A stretch of DNA of 64,000 nucleotides from Mucilaginibacter sp. SJ (GCF_028993635.1 NZ_CP118631.1:3844001-3908000), one strand, 5' to 3'; positions 52,613-61,028 are shown, counted from the stretch's first letter. Made by a program: numbers and translations. Notes: generated from the letters alone by a model not told the origin.

Positions 52613-53911
52613 TTAAGCAGGTACAAGTTCCCTATTTAGTTCAAAGGCGAGTTTCTCTAATCGCCTTTGTTTCTGTTCCTTAATGATATTTTCATAGGCT
52701 TGCAGCCCTTTTTCCACAAAGTCGGCTCCTTTTACAATTAAACGCCAGTATTGAGCGGCCAGTTTTCTGGCCGTTGCTTTAATAGCTATTGCCGGACCTT
52801 TTCTGCTCCTTAATCTTCTTGCAAATGAACCCCAGCCGATATACTTGCTGTTCAATAATCCATGGGCCATTTGTTTGAATATTTGCCCGACGGCCGGTTT
52901 ACCCTTACTTTTACTTTTGTTCTTTTTCCCTGAACGATCCTGGCCGGGAGATAAACCAAGCCAGCTTGTGAAATGTTTTTCACTTGGCCATCGGCTAAGA
53001 TCCGAACCCACCTCTGTGTATAACTGTAACCAGTTGTAATCTGTAATACCCGGAAGTTTAGTTGCATCCTTACCATCAAATATTTTTAACAGATGATCTC
53101 CCAGGTTGTTGATATGAGGTTTGTTGTGACGGATCGCCTTGCGTTTTCCTTCGCTTATTCCCGGTGGCAGGTTCTTATCCCTGTTGATCCGTTGTAAAAC
53201 ACTATCAATCTGGCTGTCGCATTCCATTATCTGGCCTTGATAAAAACCATAAGCCTTATAGGCCTGACCTAATGCAAAAAGCCCTTGCGCTGTATAATGA
53301 CCTTGCAGGGCTTTCAATAGCTCTTCCCCTTTATTCTCCCTGATCTTTTTATGGCAAAGTGAAAACAACTTATCAGGATCTCGCTCGCCTTGCAGTATCG
53401 CATCGATTAACGCCATCCCGCTTACTCCATGGACCTGGCTTAATACCTCCGGCAAACGGATATTCATTTCTATTAAGGCCTTCTGCATGTGCTGAACATG
53501 CATGGCCGCACTCCGAAGATGATCCTCACGAAGGCGCTGGTAACTACGCAATTCTTTGATATGACCTTCGGATACATAACAGCGGTTCAGCAAGCCATAA
53601 CTATGCAATTGCTGTATCCACTGACAATCTTTTACATCTGTTTTCCTGCCTGGTAACTGGCGCGTCTGTCTTCCGTCAACAAGCCACACATCCAATCCCC
53701 CATCTAAAAGAATATCGTAAAGTACATACCAGTATACTCCTGTGGCTTCCATTGCCACTGTACTTACCTTATGCTCCAATAAATAGTTCTTAAGTGATAC
53801 CAGATCACTGGTGAAAGTCTCAAACGAACGAACCGGCTGGCCTTCAAGACCCACAAATACCTTGCGGGCTCCAATATCTATACCTGCCGCATGAAAATGC
53901 ATCTTTTCCAT
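52613..53911 (-). CDS. IS110-family transposase (DEDD recombinase)
   Basis: A 432-residue transposase. The RuvC-like N-terminal DEDD domain shows GIDIGARKVFVG (first Asp), VAMEATGVYWYV (Glu), and KTDVKDCQWI (the two Asp). The C-terminal Transposase_20 domain shows LPGITDYNWLQLYTEVG and SWLGLSPGQDRSGKKNKSK, carrying the expected serine region. The frame is intact, so it may be active. Recent work shows IS110 recombinases are guided by a bridge RNA from the noncoding end; here 245 bp of noncoding DNA precede the start codon. Confidence 0.93.
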   Translation of the reverse strand: MEKMHFHAAGIDIGARKVFVGLEGQPVRSFETFTSDLVSLKNYLLEHKVSTVAMEATGVYWYVLYDILLDGGLDVWLVDGRQTRQLPGRKTDVKDCQWIQQLHSYGLLNRCYVSEGHIKELRSYQRLREDHLRSAAMHVQHMQKALIEMNIRLPEVLSQVHGVSGMALIDAILQGERDPDKLFSLCHKKIRENKGEELLKALQGHYTAQGLFALGQAYKAYGFYQGQIMECDSQIDSVLQRINRDKNLPPGISEGKRKAIRHNKPHINNLGDHLLKIFDGKDATKLPGITDYNWLQLYTEVGSDLSRWPSEKHFTSWLGLSPGQDRSGKKNKSKSKGKPAVGQIFKQMAHGLLNSKYIGWGSFARRLRSRKGPAIAIKATARKLAAQYWRLIVKGADFVEKGLQAYENIIKEQKQRRLEKLAFELNRELVPA

Positions 53912-53928
53912 ACTTATAACGCTTTTTA

Positions 53929-54082
53929 AACCGTGCCCGAAGGAGTTTAAAGAAAAGACAGGCTACCCATCGGACAAATCACCCACACAAGGGATCGTAC
54001 CATACCTTCAGACTCTTGCTTCGGAACCATACTCAGCAACAGGCAATAAGCACTATAACTCGGTCGGCCACACTGCACGGTT
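53929..54082 (-). ncRNA. Candidate IS110 bridge RNA
   Basis: The region upstream of the transposase start has no ORF and is closed by a perfect 8-bp long-range pair, AACCGTGC (rc of 54075-54082) with GCACGGTT (rc of 53929-53936). Inside it, 53957-53970 contains GACAGGCTACCCAT; the RNA strand ATGGGTAGCCTGTC is identical to 54157-54170 in the flanking REP copy, so it would base-pair with the other strand of the target. This fits a target-binding guide. The transcript and exact ends are inferred. Confidence 0.45.
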
Positions 54083-54094
54083 CAGCAAATCTAT

Positions 54095-54139
54095 GTCATT
54101 TCACCTTCAGAGGCCACGGATTTAAACACTCAGTATGAC
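54095..54139. repeat. 45-bp REP-like sequence, copy A-right
   Basis: The reverse complement begins GTCATACTGAGTG and ends GGTGAAATGAC, almost identical to 52478-52523. It lies inside the noncoding end of the IS110 element as I bound it. Confidence 0.75.
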
Positions 54140-54153
54140 ACCCGTTTGAAGTT

Positions 54154-54223
54154 GTCATGGGTAGCCTGTCGAAGACTCGCGCGTAGAGGCCAGCCCACCA
54201 TGCTTCGACGCGCTCAGCATGAC
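54154..54223. repeat. 70-bp REP-like palindrome, right copy
   Basis: Starts GTCATGGGTAGCCTGTCGAAG and ends CTTCGACGCGCTCAGCATGAC, with the same GTCGAAG/CTTCGAC stem as 52536-52605. Confidence 0.85.
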
Positions 54224-54235
54224 ACCCATTTTAAT

Positions 54236-54270
54236 AAAAAAAGCCATTGCCTTGTGCAATGGTTTTTTTT
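54236..54270. terminator. Bidirectional terminator downstream of xth
   Basis: CCATTGC and GCAATGG form the stem with A-run left and eight T right. On the minus strand it would terminate the xth transcript. Confidence 0.8.
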
Positions 54271-54280
54271 ATTGTGTCGT

Positions 54281-55048
54281 TTAAAACTCCAACTCCAGCA
54301 ACACCGGGCAATGATCGGAATGCTTAGCCTCCGGCAATATCGCCGCACGACGGATCTTATCTTCAAGCGGGGTGCTGGCCATGGCGTAATCAATACGCCA
54401 GCCTAAGTTTTTACCGCGGGAACCGGCGCGGAAGCTCCACCAGGTGTAATTATGCGGTTCTTTATTTACGTGGCGGAAAGTATCTATAAATCCACCCTCA
54501 ATAAAGTTCTCCATCCATTCGCGTTCCTCCGGTAAAAAGCCCGATGAGTTGGCGTTTGATTTTGGATTGTGAATATCAATAGGGCGGTGACAAATGTTAT
54601 AGTCGCCGCAAACCACCAGGTTAGGATGCTCCACTTTAAGCAGGGTAAGGTACTTGCCAAACTCATCTAAAAAGCGGTATTTAAAAACTTGCCGGTCATC
54701 GCCGCTTGAGCCTGATGGGAAATAAACGCTCATCACCGAAACCTCATCAAAGTCAACCCGGATGCAGCGCCCCTCACGGTCAAAATCAGGAATGCCGCAG
54801 CCGTATTCAATATGGTTGGGCAAAATTTTTGTGAAAATAGCCGTGCCACTATAGCCTTTCTTTTCGGCCGGGAACCAGTAATGCTGATAACCCATCTGGT
54901 CAACCAAACCCAAATCGGTCAATACATCGGGTGTTGCTTTAATTTCCTGTAAACAAACAACATCAGCATCAGTAGCCTGCAGCCAGGCCAGCCAACCCTT
55001 GTTTATTGCCGAACGGATACCGTTAACATTATATGTAAGTATTTTCAT
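54281..55048 (-). CDS. xth: Exodeoxyribonuclease III (AP endonuclease)
   Basis: A 255-residue EEP-family nuclease. Motifs in order: TYNVNGIRSA, LQEIKA with the metal Glu, SGTAIFTK, VCGDYNICH, WWSFRAGSRGKNLGWRIDYA and KHSDHCPVLLELEF with the catalytic His. Xth removes 3' blocks and cleaves abasic DNA in base excision repair. The start was placed at 55048 (MKILTYNVNG), the family's usual N-terminus; the longer frame from 55114 adds a poor extension. Confidence 0.94.
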   Translation of the reverse strand: MKILTYNVNGIRSAINKGWLAWLQATDADVVCLQEIKATPDVLTDLGLVDQMGYQHYWFPAEKKGYSGTAIFTKILPNHIEYGCGIPDFDREGRCIRVDFDEVSVMSVYFPSGSSGDDRQVFKYRFLDEFGKYLTLLKVEHPNLVVCGDYNICHRPIDIHNPKSNANSSGFLPEEREWMENFIEGGFIDTFRHVNKEPHNYTWWSFRAGSRGKNLGWRIDYAMASTPLEDKIRRAAILPEAKHSDHCPVLLELEF

Positions 55049-55114
55049 GTGGGATTTTGGATGTTCGATTTCGGATTTGATTTGAATTACGAAACTACAA
55101 CAAAATTGCTCCAT

Positions 55115-55231
55115 CTGCCGCGGGTTTTTAACCCGTGGTGTACCATGGTTTCAGCTTTCAGCTGAATTTGTATAAGCTGAAAGCTTACATTGTGCCAACC
55201 ACGGGTTACGCTATCGCTAAACCCGCGGCAG
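55115..55231. repeat. 117-bp inverted-repeat element with CTGCCGCGGGTTT ends
   Basis: Perfect 13-bp termini CTGCCGCGGGTTT (55115-55127) and its inverse (55219-55231) enclose an inner pair AACCCGTGGT / ACCACGGGTT and a TTTCAGCTT / AAGCTGAAA hairpin. The palindromic element fills the space between xth and the cyclophilin gene and looks like a REP- or MITE-type repeat. Confidence 0.75.
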
Positions 55232-55237
55232 TTTGGT

Positions 55238-55948
55238 TTATTTCTTCTCCGGAAAAAGAATGGCATCCAGCTGTTCACATTCTTTTTTGCTCAGCAATTC
55301 AACAGTCATAGGCACATCAGTGACAGGGCGGTCGTTAGCGGCTTTTTTAACGGCAGCAATACGATCTACCATATCAATACCTGTAACAACTTCGCCAAAA
55401 ACAGTATAGTTTTGATCAAGATGAGGCGAACCGCCAACTGATTTATACCATTCTCGCTGAGATGCCGGGATTTTGCGGCCTTTAAGCCGGGTATTTTCCA
55501 GTGTATCCAGTTTGCCGTCGGTAAAGCGTTTGCCTTCCACAATATAAAACTGGCAGCCGCTTGATTCTTTTTTAGGGTTATCATCCCGTGCGGCAGCAAG
55601 TACACCGCGTTTATGAAACAGGCTGTCGCGAAATTCGGCCGGGATGGTATAGCCCACTTCGCCATTGCCCAGCTCGGCGCCGGGTGTGGCTTTTACAGGG
55701 TCTTTTGAATCCGGATCGCCGCCCTGGATCATGAAATTCTGGATCACGCGGTGAAACAGTGTGCCATTATAAAAGCCCTTTTTGGTTAACTTGATAAAGT
55801 TATCGCGGTGCAATGGCGTTTCATTATACAGGCGAATGATGCAATCGCCATATGCCGTATGGATCCGCACATATTGGTTTTTAGGCGGCCCGGCAAACGC
55901 GGTAGTAAGGGTTAATAACAGAATGCTTAGGGTAAAAAGTTTCTTCAT
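55238..55948 (-). CDS. Exported cyclophilin-type peptidyl-prolyl isomerase
   Basis: A 236-residue protein: signal peptide (MKKLFTLSILLLTLTTAFAG) and a cyclophilin domain with FHRVIQNFMIQGGDP, the conserved Arg/Phe/Gln active-site block, then an inserted segment typical of Bacteroidota cyclophilins (GVLAAARDDNPKKESSGCQFYI) and NYTVFGEVVTGIDMVDRI. It probably assists folding of periplasmic or outer-membrane proteins. Start chosen at 55948; the longer frame from 56167 reads through a palindromic repeat and lacks a signal peptide. Confidence 0.92.
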   Translation of the reverse strand: MKKLFTLSILLLTLTTAFAGPPKNQYVRIHTAYGDCIIRLYNETPLHRDNFIKLTKKGFYNGTLFHRVIQNFMIQGGDPDSKDPVKATPGAELGNGEVGYTIPAEFRDSLFHKRGVLAAARDDNPKKESSGCQFYIVEGKRFTDGKLDTLENTRLKGRKIPASQREWYKSVGGSPHLDQNYTVFGEVVTGIDMVDRIAAVKKAANDRPVTDVPMTVELLSKKECEQLDAILFPEKK

Positions 55949-56028
55949 AGACCGTTGATTTTTTTGATTTCGATGATTACGTTGATTTTTGACTGATGAA
56001 GATAGATTAATTGTTCCGAATGTTCTAA

Positions 56029-56140
56029 TTCCCTCCCTGGGGAGGGGTGCGGCCGGCAAGTGTGATGGCAGGGAGGGGTTATACGCGATGCCAACAACAA
56101 GTATGAGAAACCCCTCCCTGCCCCCTCCCAGGGGAGGGAA
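56029..56140. repeat. Palindromic ~112-bp element, second copy
   Basis: Begins TTCCCTCCCTGGGGAGGG and ends with the near-inverse CCCTCCCAGGGGAGGGAA; the interior carries GGGGTTATACGCGATG as in 43457-43570, followed by AATCGCGC as in that copy's AATCGCAC. It lies upstream of the cyclophilin gene. Confidence 0.75.
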
Positions 56141-56225
56141 TCGCGCAATCCCTTGCTTAAAAGCCATTTACAAACACATTAACCCGTCACCAACCACTCA
56201 CCTAATCAACCCAATAAACCACTCG

Positions 56226-56576
56226 CTACTCAGTCCCCTCCATCTCCTCAAAGTAATTTACAATAAGCGATTTCATCATCATTTCCTGTTCAAGCAGGGT
56301 ATAGTTGGGGATTACTTTTACGCGTTTCCAGTGCGGCCAGCCATCCTGGTCAAGACCTTCGAGCTCGTAAAAGCCCATCATGCTCATTAAGCGGCAGGTT
56401 GCGATATGCATCAACTCTTCCTTTTGGCGTTTGCTAAACTTCCGCGGACCTTGCCCCAGCTCCTGTACCCCGATCAAAAAAAGCATCACCTTTATATCGG
56501 GTTTTTCATTATCAAAATCCTCAGCTATCCGCTGTTGCAGCGCATCCCATTTTTTATTGATCTCGGCAGGTGTCAT
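56226..56576 (-). CDS. Conserved-looking hypothetical protein, 116 residues
   Basis: A small acidic helical protein (MTPAEINKKWDALQQRIAED ... LEQEMMMKSLIVNYFEEMEG) with a central VMLFLIGVQELGQGP and a basic-aromatic LDQDGWPHWKRVK. It has no signal peptide. It looks like a conserved Bacteroidota protein of unknown function, but I know no name for it. The ATG 56576 was preferred; 56585 is a TTG. Confidence 0.75.
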   Translation of the reverse strand: MTPAEINKKWDALQQRIAEDFDNEKPDIKVMLFLIGVQELGQGPRKFSKRQKEELMHIATCRLMSMMGFYELEGLDQDGWPHWKRVKVIPNYTLLEQEMMMKSLIVNYFEEMEGTE

Positions 56577-56591
56577 ATTTGGCAAAGATAG

Positions 56592-56787
56592 ATTAGTTCA
56601 TGGTTCATAGTTGATGGTTCATAGTAAAAATCTGGCAAATGGCTTTTTCCTAACAAACGCCAAAGCCATGACCTATCATTTTATGTTAGTTCATGGTTCA
56701 TAGATGATAGTTCATAGTAAAATGTGCAATGTGGCCTTTTTCTATCAAACACTAAACCATGAACCATCATCTATGAACCATGAACAC
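56592..56787. repeat. TTCATAG/TTCATGG word array with inverted arms
   Basis: Left arms at about 56592-56625 and 56693-56720 are built of TTCATGGTTCATAG words; the right arm at about 56753-56787 is inverted (AACCATGAACCATCATCTAT). The word set is the same as in 45785-45992. Confidence 0.75.
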
Positions 56788-56832
56788 CACATTATTGTTA
56801 CAATGTTGCATTAATATTCCCGTTTTAATACT

Positions 56833-56840
56833 TATTTTTG
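56833..56840 (+). promoter_or_regulatory. Putative -7 box (TATTTTTG)
   Basis: It matches TAnnTTTG 18 bases before the ATG at 56859; a TTG at 56806-56808 is a possible -33 box with a 24-nt spacer, the same spacing seen at 6966. Confidence 0.4.
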
Positions 56841-56858
56841 CCGTATTCCGTTAAAGGG

Positions 56859-57191
56859 ATGTTGACTGTGAAAAAAAACCGCTTACATATTGTATTTGCG
56901 TGGCTGCTGCTTGTTTGCTTTGCGGCCGGGCAATATATGGTTTATTCGCACCAGCACGCCCTCATCAAGGGAATCACCAAACACAGCCATATGGCTGTTG
57001 GTCAGCAAACGGTTAAAGAAAAATGTTTACTGTGCGATACCATGCACCATACTGATGCTGTGGTTGTTAGCAACAGCTCATTTTTTATCCCTCTTGTAAC
57101 TTCAGCTCATGCTTTTAAAGCCTGCGATTACAATTTTGTAAGCCTTGCGCTTATCCTTGCGGCCGGCCGGGCCCCTCCGGTAACTGCTTAA
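56859..57191 (+). CDS. Small His/Cys-rich membrane-anchored protein
   Basis: A 110-residue protein: N-terminal hydrophobic helix (HIVFAWLLLVCFAAGQYMVY), then ligand-rich motifs SHQHA, KHSHMA and CLLCDTMHHTD, and a second hydrophobic patch. It is probably periplasmic and binds a metal such as Zn or Cu (inference from the ligands). It is directly upstream (73 bp) of a TonB-dependent receptor gene, so the two may be one uptake operon. The TTG at 56838 was rejected in favour of ATG 56859. Confidence 0.7.
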   Translation: MLTVKKNRLHIVFAWLLLVCFAAGQYMVYSHQHALIKGITKHSHMAVGQQTVKEKCLLCDTMHHTDAVVVSNSSFFIPLVTSAHAFKACDYNFVSLALILAAGRAPPVTA

Positions 57192-57264
57192 CGTTACCCT
57201 ATTCTTTCTTCAAAACATAGCCGTTGATCATAACGGTATTTATTGATTTTCTTAATCTTTCATC

Positions 57265-59586
57265 ATGAAATTAAAGCTTATAAGCTTCATTATATTGCTG
57301 TTGGTGCAGGTTTCTGCATTTGCAGATGTTATTATTGTTAAAGGCCGGGTGGTCGACGCGCAATCAAAACAAACCTTACCGGGTGCTGTGATCACGATCC
57401 CCGAATTAAAAATATCTGCCATAACCGATCCTAATGGCGAGTTTTCCTTTAAATCATTACCCAACAGGGGCAGGTTCCTGTTTTCGGTAGAATATGTGGG
57501 TTATAAATCCCTTACCAAAATAGTTGACCTTTCGGCGGGCACTCCGCTGGTTTTTGAATTGCAGTCGAGCATTATCGAAACCCACGAGGTGGTTATTACC
57601 GGCACAGCTATCAGCGCTAATAATAAACAAAACAGTACATCAGTATCAGCTGTGGGGCGCGATGGCTTGTTAAGGCAGTCGACCAACCTTATCGATGCGC
57701 TCGCGCACCAGGTGCCGGGCATGTCGCAGATCACTACCGGCCCCTCGATTTCCAAACCGGTTATCCGTGGCTTAAGCTATAATCGTGTAGTTACTTTGAG
57801 TGACGGGGTTAAACAACAGGGCCAGCAATGGGGCGATGAACACGGTATAGAGATTGATCAATACAGCTCCGACAGAGTAGAGGTGCTTCGCGGGGCAGCT
57901 TCACTGCTATACGGATCGGACGCGCTTGGTGGTGTTATTAACCTGCTTGAACCACTTACCCCACCCGACGGGCAGATCAAAGGTGAGTTTTTAACCAACT
58001 ACTCCACCAACAACGGCCTAACCGGAACTTCACTGATGCTTACTGGTAACGAAAACGGCCTGGTATGGCGTGCCCGCGGCAGCTACAAAAATGCCTACTC
58101 CTTTAAAACGCCCGATTATTATTTCCCTAACTCCGGATTTAATGAAACCGACCTGAGCGGCATGATCGGTCTTAATAAATCATGGGGCTACTCGCATATC
58201 AACCTCAGCTACTTTAAAAACAACATCGGCTTTTACGACCCGGAGCCTGATAATGGCCTCAACTTTTTGCATGACGATGGCACACCATTTACACATGATG
58301 AATACAAAAGCCGTACGCTTGAATACCCTAAGCAGGATATTCGCCATTATAAAATAAACTGGGATAACAACTTCATTACCGAAGGGGGGAACCTGAAAGT
58401 GAACCTCGGCTACCAGAAAAACCAGCGCCGCGAGCTCGACGGACCGGATCCTTCCCTGTTCTTTGATTTGAATACGTACTCGGGCGATGTAAAATATTAT
58501 GTTACCGAAGCAAACGGGTGGCAGCCTGTTTTTGGCGCGAGTTCGGACATCGGCCATAGTTTAAACAAAGGCTCGGAGTTTTTGATCCCGGCTTATGATA
58601 CTTATGGCGTGGGCGCTTTTGCATATATCAAAAAAACCTGGGATAAAAACACCTTTAATGCCGGTATCAGGTATGATTATCGCAAAAACGAGGGCAAAGG
58701 CCTGGTTGAGGATGGCGAAACCAAATTTACCCCTTTTACCAACAAATTTTCGAACGTAAGCGGTGCGTTGGGTTATACCCATGAGTTTAATGACAATCTG
58801 AATTTCAAGGCCAATGCCGGCTCGGCCTTCCGCGCGCCAAACCCGGCCGAACTTGGCTCCAACGGTGTACATGAAGGTACTTTCCGCTATGAAATAGGCA
58901 ATCCTAACCTGGCGCCCGAAAGAAGTTACCAGGTTGACGCTACCCTGCAATACGACGACAAAATTGTAAGTGCCAGTTTAGGGATCTATGAAAACTACAT
59001 CCATAACTATATTTACGCGTCGCACAAGCAGGGGGATGTGGCGCAGGCCGAAAACGAAAGCGGCAGCCTGAGCCAGTTTGATGTGTACCGCTACAACCAG
59101 GTTAATGCTAACCTGTATGGTGTTGAAGGTAACTTTACCCTGCACCCGGTAAGCTTCATCCATTTTGAAAATACTTTTGGCTACACTTATGCCCGCAATA
59201 ATACGCTTGACAGGCCGCTGGCGTTCATCCCTGCCGGTACACTGAAAAACACGCTGCGTTTTGAGCCAACTATTAAAGGGTTGAAACAATCATACATTTC
59301 GGTAGGGATTGATAACTTCTTTAACCAGTACCGTTATGATTCCGCCTTTGAAACCGGCACCAAAGGCTACACGCTGTTAAATGCAGGCCTGGGCACAACG
59401 GTTAACTTTGGCAAACAACCAGTTAAACTGTATGTATCGGGTAATAACCTGGCCAACATCAAATACTATGACGCGCTTAGCCGTCTCAAACCCGGCCGGA
59501 TAAGTTCGGAAGATCCGGAATTTGGTATTTATAATATGGGGCGCAATATTACCTTCGGTATTTATTTGCCATTGTCCATCAATTAA
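57265..59586 (+). CDS. TonB-dependent receptor, putative metal uptake
   Basis: A 773-residue outer-membrane receptor: signal peptide, CarboxypepD_reg-like domain (about 23-105, VKGRVVDAQSKQTLPGAVI), TonB-box/linker HEVVITG, a plug domain (NLIDALAHQVPGMSQI, IRGLSYNRVVTL, VEVLRGAASLLYGSDALGGVINLL), then a 22-strand barrel ending in FGIYLPLSIN. The plug contains GQQWGDEHGIEIDQYSSDRVEVLRG, with His/Asp/Glu-rich features as in zinc- or copper-type receptors; substrate choice is inference from this and the metal-ligand-rich neighbour. Confidence 0.93.
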   Translation: MKLKLISFIILLLVQVSAFADVIIVKGRVVDAQSKQTLPGAVITIPELKISAITDPNGEFSFKSLPNRGRFLFSVEYVGYKSLTKIVDLSAGTPLVFELQSSIIETHEVVITGTAISANNKQNSTSVSAVGRDGLLRQSTNLIDALAHQVPGMSQITTGPSISKPVIRGLSYNRVVTLSDGVKQQGQQWGDEHGIEIDQYSSDRVEVLRGAASLLYGSDALGGVINLLEPLTPPDGQIKGEFLTNYSTNNGLTGTSLMLTGNENGLVWRARGSYKNAYSFKTPDYYFPNSGFNETDLSGMIGLNKSWGYSHINLSYFKNNIGFYDPEPDNGLNFLHDDGTPFTHDEYKSRTLEYPKQDIRHYKINWDNNFITEGGNLKVNLGYQKNQRRELDGPDPSLFFDLNTYSGDVKYYVTEANGWQPVFGASSDIGHSLNKGSEFLIPAYDTYGVGAFAYIKKTWDKNTFNAGIRYDYRKNEGKGLVEDGETKFTPFTNKFSNVSGALGYTHEFNDNLNFKANAGSAFRAPNPAELGSNGVHEGTFRYEIGNPNLAPERSYQVDATLQYDDKIVSASLGIYENYIHNYIYASHKQGDVAQAENESGSLSQFDVYRYNQVNANLYGVEGNFTLHPVSFIHFENTFGYTYARNNTLDRPLAFIPAGTLKNTLRFEPTIKGLKQSYISVGIDNFFNQYRYDSAFETGTKGYTLLNAGLGTTVNFGKQPVKLYVSGNNLANIKYYDALSRLKPGRISSEDPEFGIYNMGRNITFGIYLPLSIN

Positions 59587-59607
59587 TCATTAATAATGTT
59601 TCATATA

Positions 59608-59637
59608 AAAAGTCCTGCTGCCCGGCGGGACTTTTTT
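59608..59637 (+). terminator. Intrinsic terminator after the receptor gene
   Basis: AAAAGTCC and GGACTTTT enclose a GC-rich inner loop (TGCTGCCCGGCG); six T follow. It is 21 bp past the stop. Confidence 0.85.
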
Positions 59638-59781
59638 ATTTTCCTGCCCCTCGCTTGGCGCACGTATTGTGAGACTGTCCGTGCAGGGATTACTTGTACC
59701 TTCCTGGTCATCGCCAGGTCAAACTCCCCTCTTAGAGGGTCGGGGGGCAAACATTTAGTTCTGTCTTCTGTATTTTTCTGT

Positions 59782-60759
59782 ATGCGTAAAATACTTATAC
59801 TTCTCCTCCTGGTATCTGCTGGCATGGCGGCAAAAGCCCAAGCCGATACGCTTTCTATTACGCTCGAAAATGTAAAATACCCGTACCCGGTTAGTTTTAT
59901 GCCGATAAAAGTTGAAGGGCAGGATCTGCGCATGGCTTATATGGATGTAAAACCGGCTGCTCCAAATGGTAAAACAGTAATGCTTTTTCATGGCAAAAAC
60001 TTTGGAGGCTATTATTGGACAGATGTGATCCGCGTGCTTAGTAACAAAGGTTACCGGGTGATTGTGCCCGACCAGATCGGCTTTGGCAAATCGTCGAAAG
60101 CATTTATTCATTATAGCTTTCATCAACTGGCAAGGTTTAACAAAAACCTGCTTGATAGCTTAGATGTTCAAAAGGTTACTTTAATGGGCCACTCCATGGG
60201 TGGGATGCTGGCAACCCGGTTCACGCTCATGTATCCCGGCAGGGTTGAAAAATTGCTGCTTGAAGATCCGATCGGCCTGGAAGATTATCGCACATTTGTT
60301 CCCTATGCAAGTGTCGAAGACGATTATAAAACCGAATTGAAAACCAGCTACGAGAGTGTTAAGAAGTATTATCAAACGTCGTACTTTACCACCTGGAAAC
60401 CCGAATACGATTATTTGGTTGCGATTGGTGCCGGTGTAAGTAAAAGCGCCGACTTTCCCCGTTATGCCAAAGTAGCCGCGCTCACTTTTGAAATGATTTA
60501 CGAGCAGCCGGTTTGTTATGAGTTCGGGCTCATTAAAGTGCCTGTGGTTTTGTTCATCGGCAAAGAGGATAAAACCATTGTAGGCAAGGCGCTGCTAAGC
60601 GAGGAGGAAAAAGCAAAACATGGACAATATAAAATATTAGGGCCCGAAACGGCTCAAAAGATCCCCGGCTGTAAGCTCATTGAGTTTGACAATTGCGGGC
60701 ATATCCCGCATATTGAGGTTAAGGAGGCCTTTTTTAAATCCTTGACGGCGAATTTATAA
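59782..60759 (+). CDS. Exported alpha/beta-hydrolase
   Basis: A 325-residue protein with signal peptide (MRKILILLLLVSAGMAAKAQ). The alpha/beta-hydrolase core shows VMLFHGKNFGGYYW (oxyanion region), VIVPDQIGFGKSS, the nucleophile elbow GHSMGGM with the catalytic Ser, PVVLFIGKEDKTI, and the C-terminal NCGHIPHIE catalytic His. The reaction (esterase, lipase, haloalkane-type or epoxide hydrolase) cannot be named by eye. The start at 59782 was chosen; the upstream frame from 59596 runs over the terminator and lacks a signal peptide. Confidence 0.85.
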   Translation: MRKILILLLLVSAGMAAKAQADTLSITLENVKYPYPVSFMPIKVEGQDLRMAYMDVKPAAPNGKTVMLFHGKNFGGYYWTDVIRVLSNKGYRVIVPDQIGFGKSSKAFIHYSFHQLARFNKNLLDSLDVQKVTLMGHSMGGMLATRFTLMYPGRVEKLLLEDPIGLEDYRTFVPYASVEDDYKTELKTSYESVKKYYQTSYFTTWKPEYDYLVAIGAGVSKSADFPRYAKVAALTFEMIYEQPVCYEFGLIKVPVVLFIGKEDKTIVGKALLSEEEKAKHGQYKILGPETAQKIPGCKLIEFDNCGHIPHIEVKEAFFKSLTANL

Positions 60760-60869
60760 TTTAGGGATTTTGAGTATTTTTGAGCAAATGAAAGGGTGTT
60801 ATGGAGGGTAGCCGCCGGGCGAGTTCCTAAAAAACCGTGATGGCGTATAAGATAGGCTTTAGCGATGAT

Positions 60870-61001
60870 GTGCGGGGGACCGCGTTAGTGATAGGAGCGG
60901 ATACCGGCCTTGTGATTAAGGCCTGTGCAGTATGAGCGGATAGCACGGGCCGCAGGCAACGCCCATATTAATATCGATCAAAAAAATATATTTAATAATC
61001 A
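60870..61001 (-). repeat. Dispersed GC-rich intergenic element, copy 3 (inverted)
   Basis: Reverse complement of 60870-60967 matches 14173-14270 closely, and both share the AT-rich lead AAATATATTTTTTGATC. Direct repeats of AGCGGATA occur on this strand, and GGCCTT-GTGATT-AAGGCC makes a 6-bp hairpin. The rest of the 358-bp gap 60760-61117 has no ORF. Confidence 0.85.
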
Positions 61002-61028
61002 ATGATTTACGATCACGTCATTATATAA

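Larger units (their letters stand above)
52602..54156 (-). mobile_element. IS110-family element inserted between REP-like palindromes
   Basis: One transposase gene plus about 245 bp of upstream noncoding DNA. No terminal inverted repeats are expected for IS110. Proposed ends are the AT dinucleotides at 52600-52601 and 54157-54158: removing the element between them would rejoin REP sequence as GCTACCC-AT-GGGTAGC, a perfect palindrome. Boundaries are inferred; an alternative right end near 54095 cannot be excluded because an A-type repeat lies at 54095-54139. Confidence 0.7.

Noticed and set aside
56226..56585. TTG start at 56585 for the 116-residue protein
   Set aside because: ATG at 56576 gives the natural start three codons later; TTG is not needed.
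57265..59586. SusC-type nutrient receptor
   Set aside because: No SusD partner, and the plug has the layout of a classical TonB receptor, not the SusC N-terminal signature.
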